A stretch of 21,626 nucleotides of DNA from an uncultured Clostridium sp. (GTDB lineage: Bacteria > Bacillota > Clostridia > Lachnospirales > Lachnospiraceae): contig CAUCIO010000018.1 in NCBI GenBank assembly GCA_958442925.1, forward strand, positions 1 to 21,626. The letters are read 5' to 3'. The position numbers and the translations under genes were made by a program. A model generated the notes under the pieces. That model did not search any database and was not told where the DNA came from. It worked only from the letters and a program-made list of their open reading frames with translations. The number at the start of each line of letters is the position of its first letter. The first letter of the stretch is position 1. Below are positions 1 to 7,572 of the stretch, in pieces.

Positions 1-16
1 TTTTAGGACATAAAAA

Positions 17-65
17 TGGAGCTGTTGCTCCGGTAGATCATTTATCTACTTTTGCGACAGCCCCA
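17..65. repeat. Large imperfect palindrome at the window edge
   Basis: Arms at 17-28 and 54-65 pair at 11 of 12 positions, counting one G-T pair. Between them lies a second perfect 6-bp hairpin (33-38 with 44-49). On the minus strand the structure is followed by a T5 tract at 12-16; on the plus strand it is followed only by a weakly T-rich stretch. It could be the terminator of a gene to the left of the window, or the end of a mobile or miniature element. The sequence alone does not decide. Confidence 0.5.
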
Positions 66-85
66 TTCTGTTATAATTTCAAAAC

Positions 86-115
86 TTGTCATAGCTGAAC
101 TGTTAAAGATATAGT
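86..115 (+). promoter_or_regulatory. Candidate sigma-A promoter for the pseudouridine synthase gene
   Basis: TTGTCA at 86-91 and TATAGT at 110-115 are separated by 18 bp, leaving a leader of about 40 bases before the start at 161. A second possibility is an extended -10 (TG, one base, TATAAT) at 69-77, but it has no good -35 partner. Confidence 0.5.
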
Positions 116-160
116 AAAATAAAGGCAGATGAAATTTAGACAAAGGCAGGAAACAGCACT

Positions 161-898
161 ATGATCAAAATATTATATGAAGACGACGCCGTTCTGGCAG
201 CTGTGAAGCCGGCAGGGCTGGAATCCCAGGCCAGCCGGAAACTGGAGCCGGATATGGTCAGTGAAATTAAAAATTATCTGCTCCGCAGCAGGAGAAGGCA
301 GGAGAGGCAGGCAGGAGGGAATTTATCCACAAAAATGTCCACAAATTCATCCACACAGGATCAGGAACCCTATGTGGGAGTTATCCACAGATTAGATAAA
401 CCTGTGTCTGGAGTTATGGTTTACGCCAAGACGAAGGAAGCGGCAGCATTTTTAAGTAAAGAGGTTCAGGAACATAGAGTGACAAAAATTTATCATGCAG
501 TTGTATGTGGAAAACCTGTGGATAATGTGGGTAACTTTGTGGACAGACTGTCGATGGATCGGGAAAATAATTATTCCAGAATAGTGGATAACTCTGAACC
601 GGCGGGAAAAACAGCAGAGCTGTCCTATCGGGTGATTGGGGAAAATGAAGAGAAGGGGCTGACACTTGTGGAAATCCATCTGAAAACAGGACGCCATCAC
701 CAGATACGTGTGCAGTTTGCAGGCCATGGGCTTCCGCTGTGGGGGGATACGAAATATAATCCGGATGCTCTAAAGAGAGGAGAAAAGGGACCGCTGGCTC
801 TGGCGGCTGTCAGTCTATCCTTTGTTCATCCCGTAACAAAAGAACCCATGACGGTTTCCATGAGGCCCCAGGGAGGAGCCTTCCGCCTGTTTCTGTAA
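161..898 (+). CDS. RluA-family RNA pseudouridine synthase
   Basis: This enzyme isomerises specific uridines in ribosomal or transfer RNA to pseudouridine in the cytoplasm. The family signature HRLDKPVSG is at residues 76-84, with the expected catalytic aspartate at D79. The late motif KTGRHHQIRVQFA is the conserved RluA-type active-site strand. At 245 residues it fits the short, single-domain members without an N-terminal S4 domain. An AGGCAGGAAA ribosome site precedes the ATG. Residues about 43-70 form a basic, low-complexity insert before the catalytic motif; part of it (LSTK, MSTN, SSTQ) is encoded by a 12-bp tandem repeat that resembles DnaA boxes. The target site in RNA cannot be read from the sequence, so no symbol is given. 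It appears to be a single-gene unit with its own promoter; no strong terminator follows. Confidence 0.9.
   Translation: MIKILYEDDAVLAAVKPAGLESQASRKLEPDMVSEIKNYLLRSRRRQERQAGGNLSTKMSTNSSTQDQEPYVGVIHRLDKPVSGVMVYAKTKEAAAFLSKEVQEHRVTKIYHAVVCGKPVDNVGNFVDRLSMDRENNYSRIVDNSEPAGKTAELSYRVIGENEEKGLTLVEIHLKTGRHHQIRVQFAGHGLPLWGDTKYNPDALKRGEKGPLALAAVSLSFVHPVTKEPMTVSMRPQGGAFRLFL
323..591. other. Cluster of DnaA-box-like 9-mers inside the synthase gene
   Basis: Perfect matches to TTATCCACA lie at 323-331 and 381-389 on the plus strand and at 517-525 on the minus strand. Near matches lie at 335-343 (two mismatches), 347-355 (one) and 583-591 (one, minus strand). The first three sites are spaced exactly 12 bp apart as a tandem repeat. 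Some sites overlap conserved coding: the one at 381 encodes part of the VIHRLD motif. Binding by DnaA is inferred only from the motif. Confidence 0.35.
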
Positions 899-1218
899 AA
901 GGAGAGATATGTTCAGAGAGAACAAGAAACAGGCCCGTTCTCCTCTTGAAAGGAAAACAGGCCCGCATCTTTTGTAAGCTTCTCCTTTGTAAGACTCTCA
1001 TTAGTGCCTTAGAGAACTTACCATGGGTGGTTCATTTATGATTTGTACTTCTTTTGTACAGGAACTAGTATGGACAGTATGAGGGAGAATATACAGAAAA
1101 AGCCCAGGGAAGAAACTGGGATTTCAGGAAAATAACCAGAGGATAGAAAGGGAGAGACTGCGGCATACTATTATTTACGGAAGCGGACAGCCGAAAATAA
1201 TAGAAAGCAGGTGGAACT
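899..1218. other. Intergenic region with repeats and a hairpin before ytvI
   Basis: This 320-base gap holds no convincing gene. AACAGGCCCG occurs twice, near 928 and 956. An AAAGGAGA segment just after the upstream stop can pair with TCTCCTTT near 983-990. A hairpin with arms 1168-1180 and 1191-1203 (12 pairs, one A-A mismatch, 10-base loop) ends about three bases before the ribosome site of the next gene. No confident sigma-A promoter was found. A 22-codon frame at 909-977 is possible but unsupported. Confidence 0.5.
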
Positions 1219-2277
1219 ATGCCGGAACTATCGAAAAAGCAGAGGAAGGCGCTGGTAATTTTCTCAGCGGCAGCCGGAGTATATATCAGTTTTAAATATT
1301 TCCTTCCTCTGATGTTTCCCTTTGCGGCAGCCTATCTGACAGCTTTGGTGCTGCGTCCCAGCGCTGCGTGGCTGGAGAAGCGGCTGCAGTTTCACATCAG
1401 GGGAAGAAACTTTGCGGTTCCCATTGGTGTGATTGGAGGGGTACAGCTTCTCCTTCTGGCCGGGGCAGCAGGATGGATTCTGTTTTACGCAGGCCGCCGC
1501 CTGTTTCAGGAGGCGAATGAAATTATAAACGCGGCTCCGGAATGGATTCGGCAGCTGGATCAATGGCTGACCTCCATGTGCCGTGTAGCAGAAGTGTTCT
1601 GCAGTTTAAGAGAGGGAGTGCTGGTACAGGCGGCTAAGGAAATGATTGTTGCCATGGCCCAGACTCTCAGACGGGTCACTATGTCCAATCTGGCCGTCAA
1701 CTCTATGGCAGCCTTTTCCTTCTGTGCCAGAACCTTTGTATCGGCCGCTGTGTTCTTTATGGCGTCTGTTCTGTCTCTTCAGGAGATGGATGAGATGAGA
1801 AGGCGGAGAAGGCAGTCCGTGTTCAGCCGGGAATTTGCCCTGTTTGGAAGACGGCTGGCTATGACGGGGAATGCATGGCTGAAAACACAGTTTGTGATTA
1901 TGTTTGTTACAGCCTGCCTCTGCGCCCTGGGTCTTTCTTTGATACGAAATCCCTACAGTATTCTCCTGGGAGCGGTCATCGGCGTGCTGGATGCGCTGCC
2001 GCTGTTTGGGGCGGGGGCTGTTCTGGTTCCATGGAGCATTGTGATGGCAGTCCAGGGATGCTTTTACCAGGGAGGAATTCTGGCACTGCTGTTTTTCGTC
2101 TGCTGGATGACAAGAGAATTTCTGGAAGCCAGGCTGATGGGAGGGAAAATGGGCCTTTCTCCTTTGGAGACTCTGGCGGCGATTTATGCAGGGATGAAGC
2201 TGTTTGGAATTCTTGGGGTGTTTTTAGGACCTATCGGCCTTCTAATCATTGAGGATCTGGCCGAGGAGTATGGGTAA
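1219..2277 (+). CDS. ytvI: YtvI-like AI-2E-family integral membrane protein
   Basis: This is a polytopic membrane protein of the AI-2E transporter family. The layout matches: an N-terminal pair of hydrophobic segments (about residues 13-45), another near 70-90, an amphipathic middle region, then several C-terminal segments (about 160-350). The late sequence GAVIGVLDALPLFGAG is the family's conserved loop, and GVFLGPIGLLIIEDL is its usual C-terminal end. At 352 residues it is close to the sporulation protein YtvI of Bacillus subtilis, which gives the symbol; the assignment to YtvI rather than another AI-2E paralogue is a family-level inference. The substrate is unknown. The start has an AGCAGGTGG ribosome site. 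It is followed after 29 bases by the hydrolase gene and probably shares a transcript with it. Confidence 0.75.
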   Translation: MPELSKKQRKALVIFSAAAGVYISFKYFLPLMFPFAAAYLTALVLRPSAAWLEKRLQFHIRGRNFAVPIGVIGGVQLLLLAGAAGWILFYAGRRLFQEANEIINAAPEWIRQLDQWLTSMCRVAEVFCSLREGVLVQAAKEMIVAMAQTLRRVTMSNLAVNSMAAFSFCARTFVSAAVFFMASVLSLQEMDEMRRRRRQSVFSREFALFGRRLAMTGNAWLKTQFVIMFVTACLCALGLSLIRNPYSILLGAVIGVLDALPLFGAGAVLVPWSIVMAVQGCFYQGGILALLFFVCWMTREFLEARLMGGKMGLSPLETLAAIYAGMKLFGILGVFLGPIGLLIIEDLAEEYG

Positions 2278-2306
2278 AAAAGAAGATATGATAAACAGGA
2301 GGAGGG

Positions 2307-2993
2307 ATGATAAAAGTGAAGCTATACTATGAAGAAAAGGGAATGGGACAGCCGATGGTGCTTCTTCACGGAAATGGAGAGGACAGTTCCTATTTTAAGA
2401 ATCAGATAGAATATTTTTCAAAAAAATACAGAGTGATTGCAGTTGATACCAGGGGACACGGAAAGTCAGAGCGGGGAACAGCCCCCTTTACTCTGCGCCA
2501 GTTCGCCAGGGATTTGAAACAGTTTCTGGATGAAATGGGACTGCGCCGGATTATTCTCCTGGGTTTCAGCGATGGGGGAAATATCGCTCTGATTTTTACG
2601 ATTCTCCACCCTCAGTACGTGGACAGGCTGATTTTAAACGGCGCCAATCTGACCCCGTCGGGAATGAAGGCAGGCGTAATCGGAAGTATTTACTGCTCTT
2701 ACCTCAAGGAGTGCCTGACTGCGGCAAAGGGAGATAAGAAGAAAAAGGAGCTGCTGCAGCTGATGCTCAGGGAACCACATATCAGACCCGTATACCTGAA
2801 ATCCATGAGAAAGCCGGTGCTGGTGATTGCAGGAACCAGAGATATGATCCGGAGAAGCCACACGAAAAAAATTCACCGTCTCATACCAGGAAGCCGGCTG
2901 TGTCTGATCAATGGAACACATTTTATTGCTTCTGAAAACAGCAGGGAATTTAATCAGAAAGTAGACTGGTTTCTGAGGGGCGGGAACAGATGA
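2307..2993 (+). CDS. Alpha/beta hydrolase
   Basis: A small alpha/beta-fold hydrolase, probably an esterase or related enzyme in the cytoplasm; the substrate cannot be told. The oxyanion-hole motif LLHGNGED is near residues 19-26. The nucleophile elbow GFSDGG puts the catalytic serine at S88, and the likely acid and base are D179 (GTRDM) and H205 (NGTHF). It is 228 residues long with a small lid, as in minimal members. The AGGAGGAGG ribosome site ends almost at the ATG, so translation may begin at the in-frame GTG at 2316, giving a protein three residues shorter. Its stop overlaps the start of the NUDIX gene by four bases (ATGA), which indicates translational coupling. Confidence 0.85.
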   Translation: MIKVKLYYEEKGMGQPMVLLHGNGEDSSYFKNQIEYFSKKYRVIAVDTRGHGKSERGTAPFTLRQFARDLKQFLDEMGLRRIILLGFSDGGNIALIFTILHPQYVDRLILNGANLTPSGMKAGVIGSIYCSYLKECLTAAKGDKKKKELLQLMLREPHIRPVYLKSMRKPVLVIAGTRDMIRRSHTKKIHRLIPGSRLCLINGTHFIASENSREFNQKVDWFLRGGNR

Positions 2994-3631
2994 GACAGAA
3001 AGTACAATATCTGGAACATAAAAATGCCCTGAAAAACAGAGTGCCCAGACCCATTGGCTGGAGTACGCGCCGTGACTGTGCAGTGGTGATTCCTCTTATT
3101 CTGGAGCAGGATAACTGTTTTGTGCTGTTTGAAAGGCGGGCGGGGAGCTTAAAGGTTCAGCCAGGGGAAATCTGCTTTCCCGGCGGAAGTATGGAGCCGG
3201 GAGAGAGCCCACAGGAGACTGCCCTCAGAGAGCTGTCAGAGGAGCTTCTCGTAAAGCCGGAACAGGCAGAAATCGTGATGGCCTGCGATTATCTGGAGAT
3301 CCCGGCAGGATTTACGGTTTATCCGTTTCTGGCAGAGATTAAGGACTATCAGGGAACCTTTTCTGCCGACGAGACAGAAGAAATCATAAAGATACCGTTT
3401 CAGTGGTTTTTTGACCACGAGCCTCTGTGCTGCATGGCAAAAATTCTCACTGTGCCGGAGGAGCCGTTTCCCTATGAGATGATTCCCCAGGGGAGGGAAT
3501 ACCGGTGGAGAGAAGGACGCTATGATGTGATGTTCTATCAGTATCAGGACTTAATCATCTGGGGAATGACTGCAAAAATGATGAAATCATGTGTCGATAT
3601 TCTGCGGGAGGAGGGAATCGTATATGGTTAG
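2990..3631 (+). CDS. NUDIX hydrolase, CoA-pyrophosphatase type
   Basis: This enzyme hydrolyses a nucleoside diphosphate linked to another group, plausibly coenzyme A or a derivative. The NUDIX box begins at GG (residues 65-66) and contains E72 and the metal-binding RELSEE (80-85). The usual glycine after the glutamate pair is replaced by leucine (EELLV). Just upstream, the pattern FERRAGSLKVQPGEICFPGG resembles the extra motif of the CoA-pyrophosphatase subgroup, though the substrate is an inference. The length of 213 residues is normal for that group. The start overlaps the hydrolase stop by four bases, and the 3' end overlaps the acylphosphatase start by eight, so the three genes form a tightly coupled block. 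Confidence 0.8.
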   Translation: MRQKVQYLEHKNALKNRVPRPIGWSTRRDCAVVIPLILEQDNCFVLFERRAGSLKVQPGEICFPGGSMEPGESPQETALRELSEELLVKPEQAEIVMACDYLEIPAGFTVYPFLAEIKDYQGTFSADETEEIIKIPFQWFFDHEPLCCMAKILTVPEEPFPYEMIPQGREYRWREGRYDVMFYQYQDLIIWGMTAKMMKSCVDILREEGIVYG

Positions 3632-3893
3632 AAAACATATTTTCTTTTCCGGCTGGGTACAGGGAGTGGGCTTTCGCTATCGCGCCCTGTACGCGGCCAG
3701 GGGAATGGGTCTGACCGGCTGGGTGCAGAACCTTTGGGACGGCCGGGTGGAGATGGAAGTTCAGGGAGAGCCGGAAAAGATTGAGCGGCTGATTGCGCGG
3801 CTGAAGGAAGGAACCTTTATTGTTATCGATACCATGACTATAGCCGACGTACCCTTAAAAAACGATGAGAGAGAATTCCGGGTGTTCAGCTGA
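3624..3893 (+). CDS. acyP: Acylphosphatase
   Basis: A small enzyme that hydrolyses carboxyl-phosphate bonds of acyl phosphates. The signature SGWVQGVGFR (residues 9-18) carries the phosphate-binding arginine R18, and GWVQNLWDG (32-40) carries the catalytic asparagine N36. I chose the ATG at 3624 because GGGAGGAGGG at 3606-3615 sits eight bases upstream and the protein then begins MVRKHIFFSG, as family members do, with 89 residues. An upstream in-frame ATG at 3591 would add 11 residues encoded inside the NUDIX gene and is less likely. The last eight bases overlap the 3' end of the convergent xdhC gene, with no visible terminator between them. Confidence 0.9.
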   Translation: MVRKHIFFSGWVQGVGFRYRALYAARGMGLTGWVQNLWDGRVEMEVQGEPEKIERLIARLKEGTFIVIDTMTIADVPLKNDEREFRVFS

Positions 3894-4881
3894 GATCTGC
3901 TCTCCAGGCAATCAGCTGAGCTGCCACTGAGACGGCAATTTCGGCGGGAGTCTGGGCCTTAATGCTAAGGCCGATAGGAGTTGTAACGCGGTTTCGCACC
4001 TGCGGGAAGCCCTCTTTTTCAAGTTTTGAAAAGAGAGCTTCCCGCTTTTTTCTGCTGCCCATTACTCCGATATAGGAGGCAGCTGTGGACAGAGCAAAGC
4101 GGACAGCTGCTTCATCGCCTTCATGGCCGCGGGTCATAATGCAGAAGGCGTCTGTGTTACGGGGCGCGAGAGAACCGGAAAGCTTTTTTGAAAGAAGATC
4201 CGGTTTAAAGGGAAGGACGAAGGTCTCTAAAGCGCCTGGAAAACGATCCCGGCCTGCGAAGTCTGTTCTGTCATCAATTACAATATAGGGGAATTCCAGC
4301 CGATCCAGAAGCTGAGACAGCTCCAGGGACACATGGCCGCCTCCGAAGAGGAAGACACGGCCGGGGGCAGTCAGAGGGATACAGAGACAGGCGCGGTTGT
4401 CTGTACTGCAAAGACAGGCCTTACTGGAAGACAGGGCCCCGTCTCCTGGCTGTCTGCGGCAGAGGGGAGCAAAACCATCCAGAGGCAGAAGGAGAAAGCA
4501 GTCTTCTCCTGCCTGCATATGGGCCAGTGCAGTCTGAAAAGTTTCCTGATCAGACGGCATGATGGGAGTGAACAAAACAGACGTGCTGCCTCCGCATATC
4601 ATGCCCAGATTTCCAGCCTGGCTGTTATCTAAGGAAAAGGAGCGAAGAAAGCCCGCCGGCCTTGTGGTGCTGCTGTTTTGCAGTCCTCTTAGAAAGGAGG
4701 CGGCTTCCTTCAGGCACTGCCCTTCCAGGACGCCGCCTCCGATGGTTCCGGCCAGCAGACCGGATGTATCTGCCGTCATCATAGCCCCGGCAGATCGGGG
4801 AGTGGATCCTTCTGAGGAGACCACAGAAATGAGGACAAGAGGGTGTCCGCTGATGGCAGAAGAAATTACATTTTTTGTCAT
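3886..4881 (-). CDS. xdhC: XdhC/CoxI-family molybdenum hydroxylase maturation protein
   Basis: XdhC-family proteins bind the molybdenum cofactor and help deliver its mature form to xanthine-dehydrogenase-type hydroxylases. The N-terminal XdhC/CoxI domain is visible in VVSSEGSTPRSAGAMM and the nearby GTIGGGVLEG. The C-terminal Rossmann-like domain begins at RVFLFGGGHVSLELSQLL and ends with the conserved VMGSRKKR and PIGLSIKAQTPAEIAVS. I set the start at the ATG at 4881 because AGGAGG lies eight bases upstream and the protein then begins MTKNVISSAISGHP; a longer frame reaching 4980 adds 33 residues without family character. The protein is 331 residues. It is the last gene of the molybdenum operon, 121 bases after modC, the largest gap in that operon. 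Confidence 0.88.
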   Translation of the reverse strand: MTKNVISSAISGHPLVLISVVSSEGSTPRSAGAMMTADTSGLLAGTIGGGVLEGQCLKEAASFLRGLQNSSTTRPAGFLRSFSLDNSQAGNLGMICGGSTSVLFTPIMPSDQETFQTALAHMQAGEDCFLLLPLDGFAPLCRRQPGDGALSSSKACLCSTDNRACLCIPLTAPGRVFLFGGGHVSLELSQLLDRLEFPYIVIDDRTDFAGRDRFPGALETFVLPFKPDLLSKKLSGSLAPRNTDAFCIMTRGHEGDEAAVRFALSTAASYIGVMGSRKKREALFSKLEKEGFPQVRNRVTTPIGLSIKAQTPAEIAVSVAAQLIAWRADLS

Positions 4882-5002
4882 ATAGAGTACCTCCTGAGCC
4901 GTAAGGCGAGTGTTTGCAAACGGCAGATAAAAAATAACAGGGATTGTCAGGAGAGCAGAGTCAGCTGATTCATCTGTCATGCCTGTGTACTGCCGCTGTT
5001 TC

Positions 5003-6040
5003 TCAGGTCAGCAACAGCACCTGATCCGGCAAAACCCCAAGGGAAGAGGGGAAAGAATCAGGAGTCTGCCCTTTTGGAAGTCTCCACCACAGGGGAGGGC
5101 TGTCTGATGCCTGCCCCTGAAACCGGAAGAGGAACAGATCTTCAAAGGGTTCCTTTACATGGCTGCAGAGTGTGACAGAGAGGCGATTGGAAGAAACCTC
5201 AGGGGAGAAGGAATGGGCGCGGATTCCCACTGCCTGAAGCCGGTCCGGGACAGGTCTTGCCGCAGTGAGGCAGATACCCCAGTCCGGTACATCTACAGTG
5301 AAATCTCCTGCCTTTCTGGCTTTTGCAATGTTTTTACATCCAGTCAGCCGGGCAGCTGCCGTAGTCTGCGGCTGTTCAAACAGCCCTTTTGTGCTGTCTG
5401 CAGCGGAAATTTCTCCCCTGTCCATAACGGCCAGATGAGAGCACAGGAGAAAGGCTTCGTCTCTGCTGTGGGTGACCAGTACAGTCTGGCAGTCCAGAGC
5501 AAGAAGAAGTTCTTTTAATTCCAGCTGCAGCTGTTCCCTTAGATAGGAATCCAGAGCGGCGAATGGTTCGTCCAGTAAAAGGAGCCTGGGACGGCTGGCC
5601 AGAATTCTGGCAACAGCAGTCCTCTGAGCCTGCCCTCCGGACAGGGAGCCTGGCTTTAAATCCATCACATGTTCCAGCCGGAGAAGGCGGCTGAGCTGGT
5701 TTAAGCTGTCCAGCCTTTTTGTCCGGTCTTTTTCTCTCTGCATTCCGCAGAGAATGTTCTGCCTTACAGTCATGTGGGGGAACAGGGCATAGCTTTGAAA
5801 CAGATAACCGACCTGGCGCTTTTGAGGTGGCAGGCAGATGCCTGCCTGGGAGTCGAATAAAACAGCGCCGTCCAGGACAATTCTGCCCCGATCTGGCTGT
5901 TCCAGCCCTGCAATACACTTTAAGGTTAAACTTTTCCCGCATCCGGAGGCTCCCAGAAGCCCTGCAATGGGAGCGTCTGTCTCAAAATCTGCATTTAAAA
6001 GAAAATTTCCCAGTTGTTTTTCAATTTTTACAGTCAGCAA
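5003..6040 (-). CDS. modC: Molybdate ABC transporter ATP-binding protein ModC
   Basis: This is the ATPase that powers molybdate uptake through ModB. Walker A is GASGCGKS (30-37), the Q-loop glutamine is Q82, the signature is LSGGQ (133-137), and Walker B is LLLLDEP (153-159), followed by the switch histidine in LVTHSRDEA. About 110 C-terminal residues after the ATPase core correspond to the regulatory TOBE/Mop region of ModC, although this part is divergent. The start is TTG at 6040, supported by GGGAGG eight bases upstream; the gene overlaps modB by 20 bases. At 345 residues the length is typical. Specificity for molybdate rather than tungstate is inferred from the neighbouring cofactor genes. 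Confidence 0.9.
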   Translation of the reverse strand: MLTVKIEKQLGNFLLNADFETDAPIAGLLGASGCGKSLTLKCIAGLEQPDRGRIVLDGAVLFDSQAGICLPPQKRQVGYLFQSYALFPHMTVRQNILCGMQREKDRTKRLDSLNQLSRLLRLEHVMDLKPGSLSGGQAQRTAVARILASRPRLLLLDEPFAALDSYLREQLQLELKELLLALDCQTVLVTHSRDEAFLLCSHLAVMDRGEISAADSTKGLFEQPQTTAAARLTGCKNIAKARKAGDFTVDVPDWGICLTAARPVPDRLQAVGIRAHSFSPEVSSNRLSVTLCSHVKEPFEDLFLFRFQGQASDSPPLWWRLPKGQTPDSFPSSLGVLPDQVLLLT

Positions 6041-6713
6041 TGGGCGTTCCTCCCTTTTTTAATCGCGCTCTCTGTTCCAGGCCGTTTACCGCCAGCAGTA
6101 CAGCTGCTGAGATAGCCAGATTGACACATACCCACAGGAAGGCCTGGCGGTCATTTCCAGTCCGCCACATCTGATAGACAGTAGTGGAAATAGTAGCGGT
6201 TCTTCCAGGAGTGTAGCCGATCAGCATACTGGTAGCTCCATATTCACCCAGGGCTCTGGCAAAGGCCAGGACAGCTCCGGCCAGAATTCCCTGCCTGCAG
6301 ACAGGCAGACGTATCCGCCAGAAAATGAAGGCGTTTGACAGCCCCAGGGTTTTTCCGGCCTGAGCCAGAGTCTCGTCAAAGCTTTCAAAGGCTCCTCTGG
6401 CGGTACGGTACATCAGAGGAAAGGAGACGGTGAAAGCGGCCAGAATTCCGCCTTTCCAGTCCATGACAAGCCTCAGGCCCAGCTGTTCCAGTGCCATACC
6501 CAGAGGACGTCTGCTGCCTGTCAGAAGCAGGAGAAAATATCCAACCACCGTAGGGGGCAGCACCATGGGAAGAGTAAGGGCAACGTCCAGACAGCCCTTT
6601 AAAAGCTTTGGGAGCCGGGCGGCATAGTATGCAGCTGCAATGCCGGAAAAAAACACCAGAATACTGCTGACTGCGGCGATCCGCAGAGAATTCCACAGAG
6701 GATACCAGTCCAT
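6021..6713 (-). CDS. modB: Molybdate ABC transporter permease ModB
   Basis: The membrane channel subunit of the molybdate importer. About five hydrophobic segments are visible, including residues 10-32 and 41-65. The motif ARALGEYGATSMLIG is the EAA-type loop that docks with ModC, and LTLPMVLPPTVVGYFLL is characteristic of ModB. The length of 230 residues is usual. The ATG has AAGGAGG six bases upstream. The gene lies 11 bases after modA and overlaps modC by 20 bases, so all three subunits are made from one message in the order A, B, C. Confidence 0.93.
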   Translation of the reverse strand: MDWYPLWNSLRIAAVSSILVFFSGIAAAYYAARLPKLLKGCLDVALTLPMVLPPTVVGYFLLLLTGSRRPLGMALEQLGLRLVMDWKGGILAAFTVSFPLMYRTARGAFESFDETLAQAGKTLGLSNAFIFWRIRLPVCRQGILAGAVLAFARALGEYGATSMLIGYTPGRTATISTTVYQMWRTGNDRQAFLWVCVNLAISAAVLLAVNGLEQRARLKKGGTPIADCKN

Positions 6714-6724
6714 ATGCTGCCTCC

Positions 6725-7561
6725 TTACTCTGCCAGGGAAAAGCCGATACGTTCAAAAACAGCCTGGGCCTCAGGTCCGGACAGGAAGTCTAAAAAGGCC
6801 TGGGCCTGCTCTGGATGGGCAGAAGACTGCAGGACAGAGGCGGGGTAGATCACCTGCCCGCACATTTCCTCGGAAGCTTCGTCTGCCGGAGTAAGCCCTG
6901 CGCTGAAGGCATCGGTGCTGTAGATGATGCCTGCGTCCGCACTGCCTTCAGATACCTGGGCAGCTACTTCTTTTACATTGCTTCCATAGGTGATAAGGCC
7001 GTCTGTCGCCAGTTTTTCCTCATCCATTCCATACCAGGTTAAAATTTTTCCTGCATACTGGCCCGCAGGTACGTCACTGTTTCCCATAGCCAGGAGTATG
7101 TCCCCTGCTTTCAGGTGTTCTGCCAGGGAGTCAAAGCTGTCAATGCATTTCCGGTTTTCCTTTGGCGTGACCAGAACCACTGTATTCTCCAGCAGATTGA
7201 TCCGGCTTTCCGGAAGGATGAGCTCAGACTCTGTTTCCAGCTGATCCATCTGTTTTGGGCTGGCAGAGAGAAACAGATCACAGTCAGCTCCCTCCTGAAT
7301 CTGGGTTTTCAGAGTTCCTGATGAATCAAAATTAAAAATCAGAGAAATCTCAGGCTCTTTTTTTTCATATGCTTCTGCGATTTCCTCCAGAGCTTCCGTC
7401 AGACTGGCAGCGGCGAACACCACCAGCTCGGCAGGTTTACCGGAGATGTCGGAAGGCAGCGCTCTGGTTTCTCCGGATAAAGAGGCAGAACAGCCAAAGA
7501 TTCCTGCGGCAGCTGCTGTCAGAAGGAGAGAAAACAGGATGTTTAGTTTCAGCTTTTTCAT
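6725..7561 (-). CDS. modA: Molybdate-binding lipoprotein ModA
   Basis: The extracytoplasmic substrate-binding protein of the molybdate importer. The N-terminus is a lipoprotein signal: basic MKKLKLN, a hydrophobic stretch, then a lipobox ending at Cys24 (IFGC), so the mature protein should be anchored to the outer face of the membrane. The mature part starts with ELVVFAAASLTEALEEIA and FDSSGTLKTQIQEGADCDLFLSAS, the conserved oxyanion-binding regions of ModA. I chose the ATG at 7561 (278 residues) because GGAGGG lies just upstream and the signal peptide follows directly; a longer frame starting at 7711 runs into the MOSC gene and lacks support. The gap to the upstream gene is 11 bases. Confidence 0.93.
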   Translation of the reverse strand: MKKLKLNILFSLLLTAAAAGIFGCSASLSGETRALPSDISGKPAELVVFAAASLTEALEEIAEAYEKKEPEISLIFNFDSSGTLKTQIQEGADCDLFLSASPKQMDQLETESELILPESRINLLENTVVLVTPKENRKCIDSFDSLAEHLKAGDILLAMGNSDVPAGQYAGKILTWYGMDEEKLATDGLITYGSNVKEVAAQVSEGSADAGIIYSTDAFSAGLTPADEASEEMCGQVIYPASVLQSSAHPEQAQAFLDFLSGPEAQAVFERIGFSLAE

Positions 7562-7572
7562 AAGTATCCCTC

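Noticed and set aside
909..977. 22-codon frame MFRENKKQARSPLERKTGPHL with an AGGAG before it
   Set aside because: Too short to judge; its sequence contains the direct repeat AACAGGCCCG, and no neighbour suggests a leader peptide.
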